From assembly GCF_900111375.1 (NCBI RefSeq), contig NZ_FOHB01000007.1, forward strand, positions 62,001 to 126,000: a DNA stretch of 64,000 nucleotides. Direction: 5' to 3'. Source of the stretch: Pedococcus cremeus. GTDB taxonomy: Bacteria; Actinomycetota; Actinomycetes; Actinomycetales; Dermatophilaceae. The first letter of the stretch is position 1, and each line of letters opens with the position of its first letter. The translations under genes were made by a program, and so were the position numbers. This document shows positions 62,496 through 64,000 of this stretch, piece by piece. Below the pieces are notes generated by a model. That model worked only from the letters and a program-made list of their open reading frames with translations. It was not told the origin of the DNA and searched no databases.

Positions 62496-62501
62496 TAGCC
62501 T
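62496..62501 (+). promoter_or_regulatory. Leaderless -10 box for the methyltransferase
   Basis: TAGCCT, 7 bases before the GTG at 62509. A GAGGAGG between them touches the start codon and is too close to act as a Shine-Dalgarno. Confidence 0.55.
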
Positions 62502-62508
62502 GAGGAGG

Positions 62509-63222
62509 GTGGGCCTCCGGGCGGCGCTCGAGCGGTCGGCCTCCAGCAGGCCGGCCGACGTGGTGCGCCGCCTGCGGTTCCGGGGCAGCGGTCGCTACTG
62601 GGAGCAGCGGTACGCCCGGGGCGGCACCTCGGGCGCGGGCTCCTCCGGCGCCGCAGCGAGGTGGAAGGCGTCCGTCGTCAACCGCTGGGTGGCCGACCTC
62701 GGGGTCACCTCGGTGGTCGACCTCGGCTGCGGCGACGGCAACCAGCTCGCCCTCGCCGCCTACCCGCGCTACCTCGGGATCGACCGGTCGCCCACCGCCG
62801 TGCGGCGCTGCATCGCCCGCTTCCGCGGCGACCCCACCAAGAGCTTCCTGCGCTACGAGCCGGGCCAGCTCGTCGACCCGGCCGGCTGGCTGCGCGGTGA
62901 CCTCGCGCTGTCGATGGAGGTGATCTTCCACCTCGTCGAGGACGAGGTGTTCGAGGACTACATGCGGCTGCTCTTCGCCTCCGCCGAGCGCTACGTGGCC
63001 GTCTGCAGCAACGACGCGGCACACGGCGATGCGGCCCCCCACCTGCGCTACCGCGAGTTCACCGCGTGGGTGGCGCAGAACCAGCCGGAGTGGGAGCTGC
63101 TGCGTCGGGAGGACCCGCCGCCCGGGCTGGACCTGGTGTCCTCGTGCTGGCTCTACGGGCGCGCCGGGCAGGCCCGGGCAGGCGTGCTGCCCGGGCGCGA
63201 CGGGGTCGAGGGCAGCGCCTAG
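62509..63222 (+). CDS. SAM-dependent methyltransferase
   Basis: This 237-aa class I methyltransferase has the SAM motif SVVDLGCGDGNQLAL and YLGIDRSPTAVRRC, then LALSMEVIFHLVEDEVFEDY. The N terminus (RRLRFRGSGRYWEQRYARGG) resembles proteins in glycan loci. Its location after the sugar genes suggests a sugar- or glycan-modifying role, but it has its own promoter and the substrate is unknown. Confidence 0.83.
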   Translation: MGLRAALERSASSRPADVVRRLRFRGSGRYWEQRYARGGTSGAGSSGAAARWKASVVNRWVADLGVTSVVDLGCGDGNQLALAAYPRYLGIDRSPTAVRRCIARFRGDPTKSFLRYEPGQLVDPAGWLRGDLALSMEVIFHLVEDEVFEDYMRLLFASAERYVAVCSNDAAHGDAAPHLRYREFTAWVAQNQPEWELLRREDPPPGLDLVSSCWLYGRAGQARAGVLPGRDGVEGSA

Positions 63223-63225
63223 GGT
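63220..63225 (+). promoter_or_regulatory. -10 box for the LLM oxidoreductase
   Basis: TAGGGT, with an estimated leader of about 40 bases and GAGGAG 7 bases before the GTG at 63273. The T of the box overlaps the methyltransferase stop. Confidence 0.45.
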
Positions 63226-63272
63226 GAGGACCGACCTCCCACGCAGACCCCGCACCACCGAGGAGCACACAC

Positions 63273-64000
63273 GTGAAGTTCGGCTTGTTCATCCCCCAGG
63301 GCTGGCGCATGGACCTCGTCGGCATCGACCCGTCGCAGCACTGGGGTGTCATGGCCGGGCTCGCGCGCCGCGTCGACGCCAACGACGACTGGACCTCGAT
63401 CTGGGTCTACGACCACTTCCACACCACGCCGCAGCCGACCAACGAGGCGACGCACGAGGCGTGGACCCTGATGTCGGCCCTGGGTGCCGTGACCGGTCGG
63501 GTGCGGCTGGGCCAGATGTGCGGGTGCATGAGCTACCGCAACCCCGCCTACCTCGCCAAGGTGGCCGCGACGGTCGACATCGTCAGCGAGGGCCGCATCG
63601 AGATGGGCATCGGCGCGGGCTGGTACGAGCACGAGTGGCGCGCCTACGGCTACGGGTTCCCTCGCGCGGGGGAGCGGATCAAGCGCCTCGAGGAGGGCGT
63701 GCAGATCTTCCGCGACATGTGGACCACCGGCTCGGCCACCTTCCACGGCGAGCACTACGACGTCGACGGTGCGATCTGCGCCCCGCAGCCGCTCCAGGGA
63801 ACGGTGCTGCCGGGGTCGAAGTACAACGGCATCCCGATGTGGATCGCCGGTGGCGGCGAGAAGAAGACCCTTCGCATCGCCGCGCAGTACGCCGACTACA
63901 CGAACTTCGACGGCACCCTCGAGGGCTTCCAGCACAAGAGCGAGGTGCTGCGCGGCCACTGCCAGGACGTCGGCCGCGACTTCGACGAGATCGTCCGCAG
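63273..64000 (+). CDS. LLM-class F420-dependent oxidoreductase, 5' part
   Basis: The first 242 residues of a luciferase-like TIM-barrel flavin/F420 oxidoreductase are visible; the frame is open at the window end. It starts VKFGLFIPQGWRMDL and shows SIWVYDHFHTTPQPTNEATHE, GRVRLGQMCGCMSYRNPAYL and IGAGWYEHEWRAYGYGFP. The pattern (MGIGAGW, NPAYLAK) fits F420-dependent members found in actinobacteria. The cofactor and substrate are inferred from family only. Confidence 0.88.
   Translation, partial: MKFGLFIPQGWRMDLVGIDPSQHWGVMAGLARRVDANDDWTSIWVYDHFHTTPQPTNEATHEAWTLMSALGAVTGRVRLGQMCGCMSYRNPAYLAKVAATVDIVSEGRIEMGIGAGWYEHEWRAYGYGFPRAGERIKRLEEGVQIFRDMWTTGSATFHGEHYDVDGAICAPQPLQGTVLPGSKYNGIPMWIAGGGEKKTLRIAAQYADYTNFDGTLEGFQHKSEVLRGHCQDVGRDFDEIVR

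Overview
The window is GC-rich DNA packed with genes on both strands, many overlapping by 4 bases (ATGA or GTGA). The gene set points to an actinobacterium: AccA3/AccD5/AccE acyl-CoA carboxylase, LpdA, a CWB2 cell-wall repeat protein, an F420-type LLM oxidoreductase, and the order punA, pmm, lpdA, accA3, maf, accE, accD, birA, gtrA, purK, purE, which as I recall largely parallels the Mycobacterium rv33xx-rv32xx region. A member of the Micrococcales (Intrasporangiaceae-like) is my best guess, by style only. No rRNA, tRNA, CRISPR array, insertion sequence or prophage was seen.

Layout. 1-3.8 kb: a MoxR / DUF4350 / DUF4129 / membrane-protein operon on the minus strand. 4.0-10.7 kb: a nucleoside and deoxyribose salvage block on the minus strand in two transcription units, punA-phosphosugar mutase and deoC-ALDH-truncated ALDH-uridine kinase. 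10.8-12.9 kb: a deacetylase-like lipoprotein and a beta-propeller lipoprotein. 12.9-16.9 kb: a complete binding-protein-dependent ABC importer. 17.0-25.3 kb: lpdA, an antitoxin-like protein with a proline-rich tail, accA3, an aldo/keto reductase, tryptophan dioxygenase, a G6PD homologue and an M50 peptidase. 25.4-28.8 kb: a MerR regulator divergent from an acyl-CoA dehydrogenase and a carboxyltransferase, with a 30-bp palindrome between them. 28.8-32.7 kb: maf and small genes, an MBL hydrolase, and a CPA1 antiporter fused to a UBP zinc finger. 32.9-39.2 kb: a pyruvate:ferredoxin oxidoreductase operon. 39.2-46.1 kb: membrane proteins, a secreted lipase, a DUF885 protein, a MOSC protein and a CoA-transferase. 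46.2-50.9 kb: accE-accD divergent from birA, then a class III cyclase and an enoyl-CoA hydratase. 51.0-56.7 kb: a two-component system, gtrA, purK-purE, a CWB2 protein and a CoA-binding protein with an upstream mini-ORF. 56.9-63.2 kb: nucleotide-sugar genes, including homologues of every step of a WbpA/B/E/D pathway for a diacetamido uronic acid, and a methyltransferase. 63.3 kb to the end: the start of an LLM oxidoreductase.

Two window-wide signals stand out. The octamer GTATGCCG/CGGCATAC occurs 43 times by my hand count (24 in one orientation, 19 in the other), in all reading frames and in intergenic DNA, where base composition predicts about two copies. Separately, at least 17 genes have a TAnnnT -10 box exactly 6 or 7 bases before the start codon and no usable Shine-Dalgarno, which indicates leaderless transcription as a default here.

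The metabolic genes connect. Nucleoside phosphorolysis feeds pentose phosphates to the mutase and aldolase, and the ALDH pair could oxidise the acetaldehyde released. One biotin carboxylase/BCCP subunit (AccA3) probably serves two carboxyltransferases (27.1 and 46.5 kb), biotinylated by BirA. The PFOR operon suggests the organism can ferment or lives partly without oxygen.
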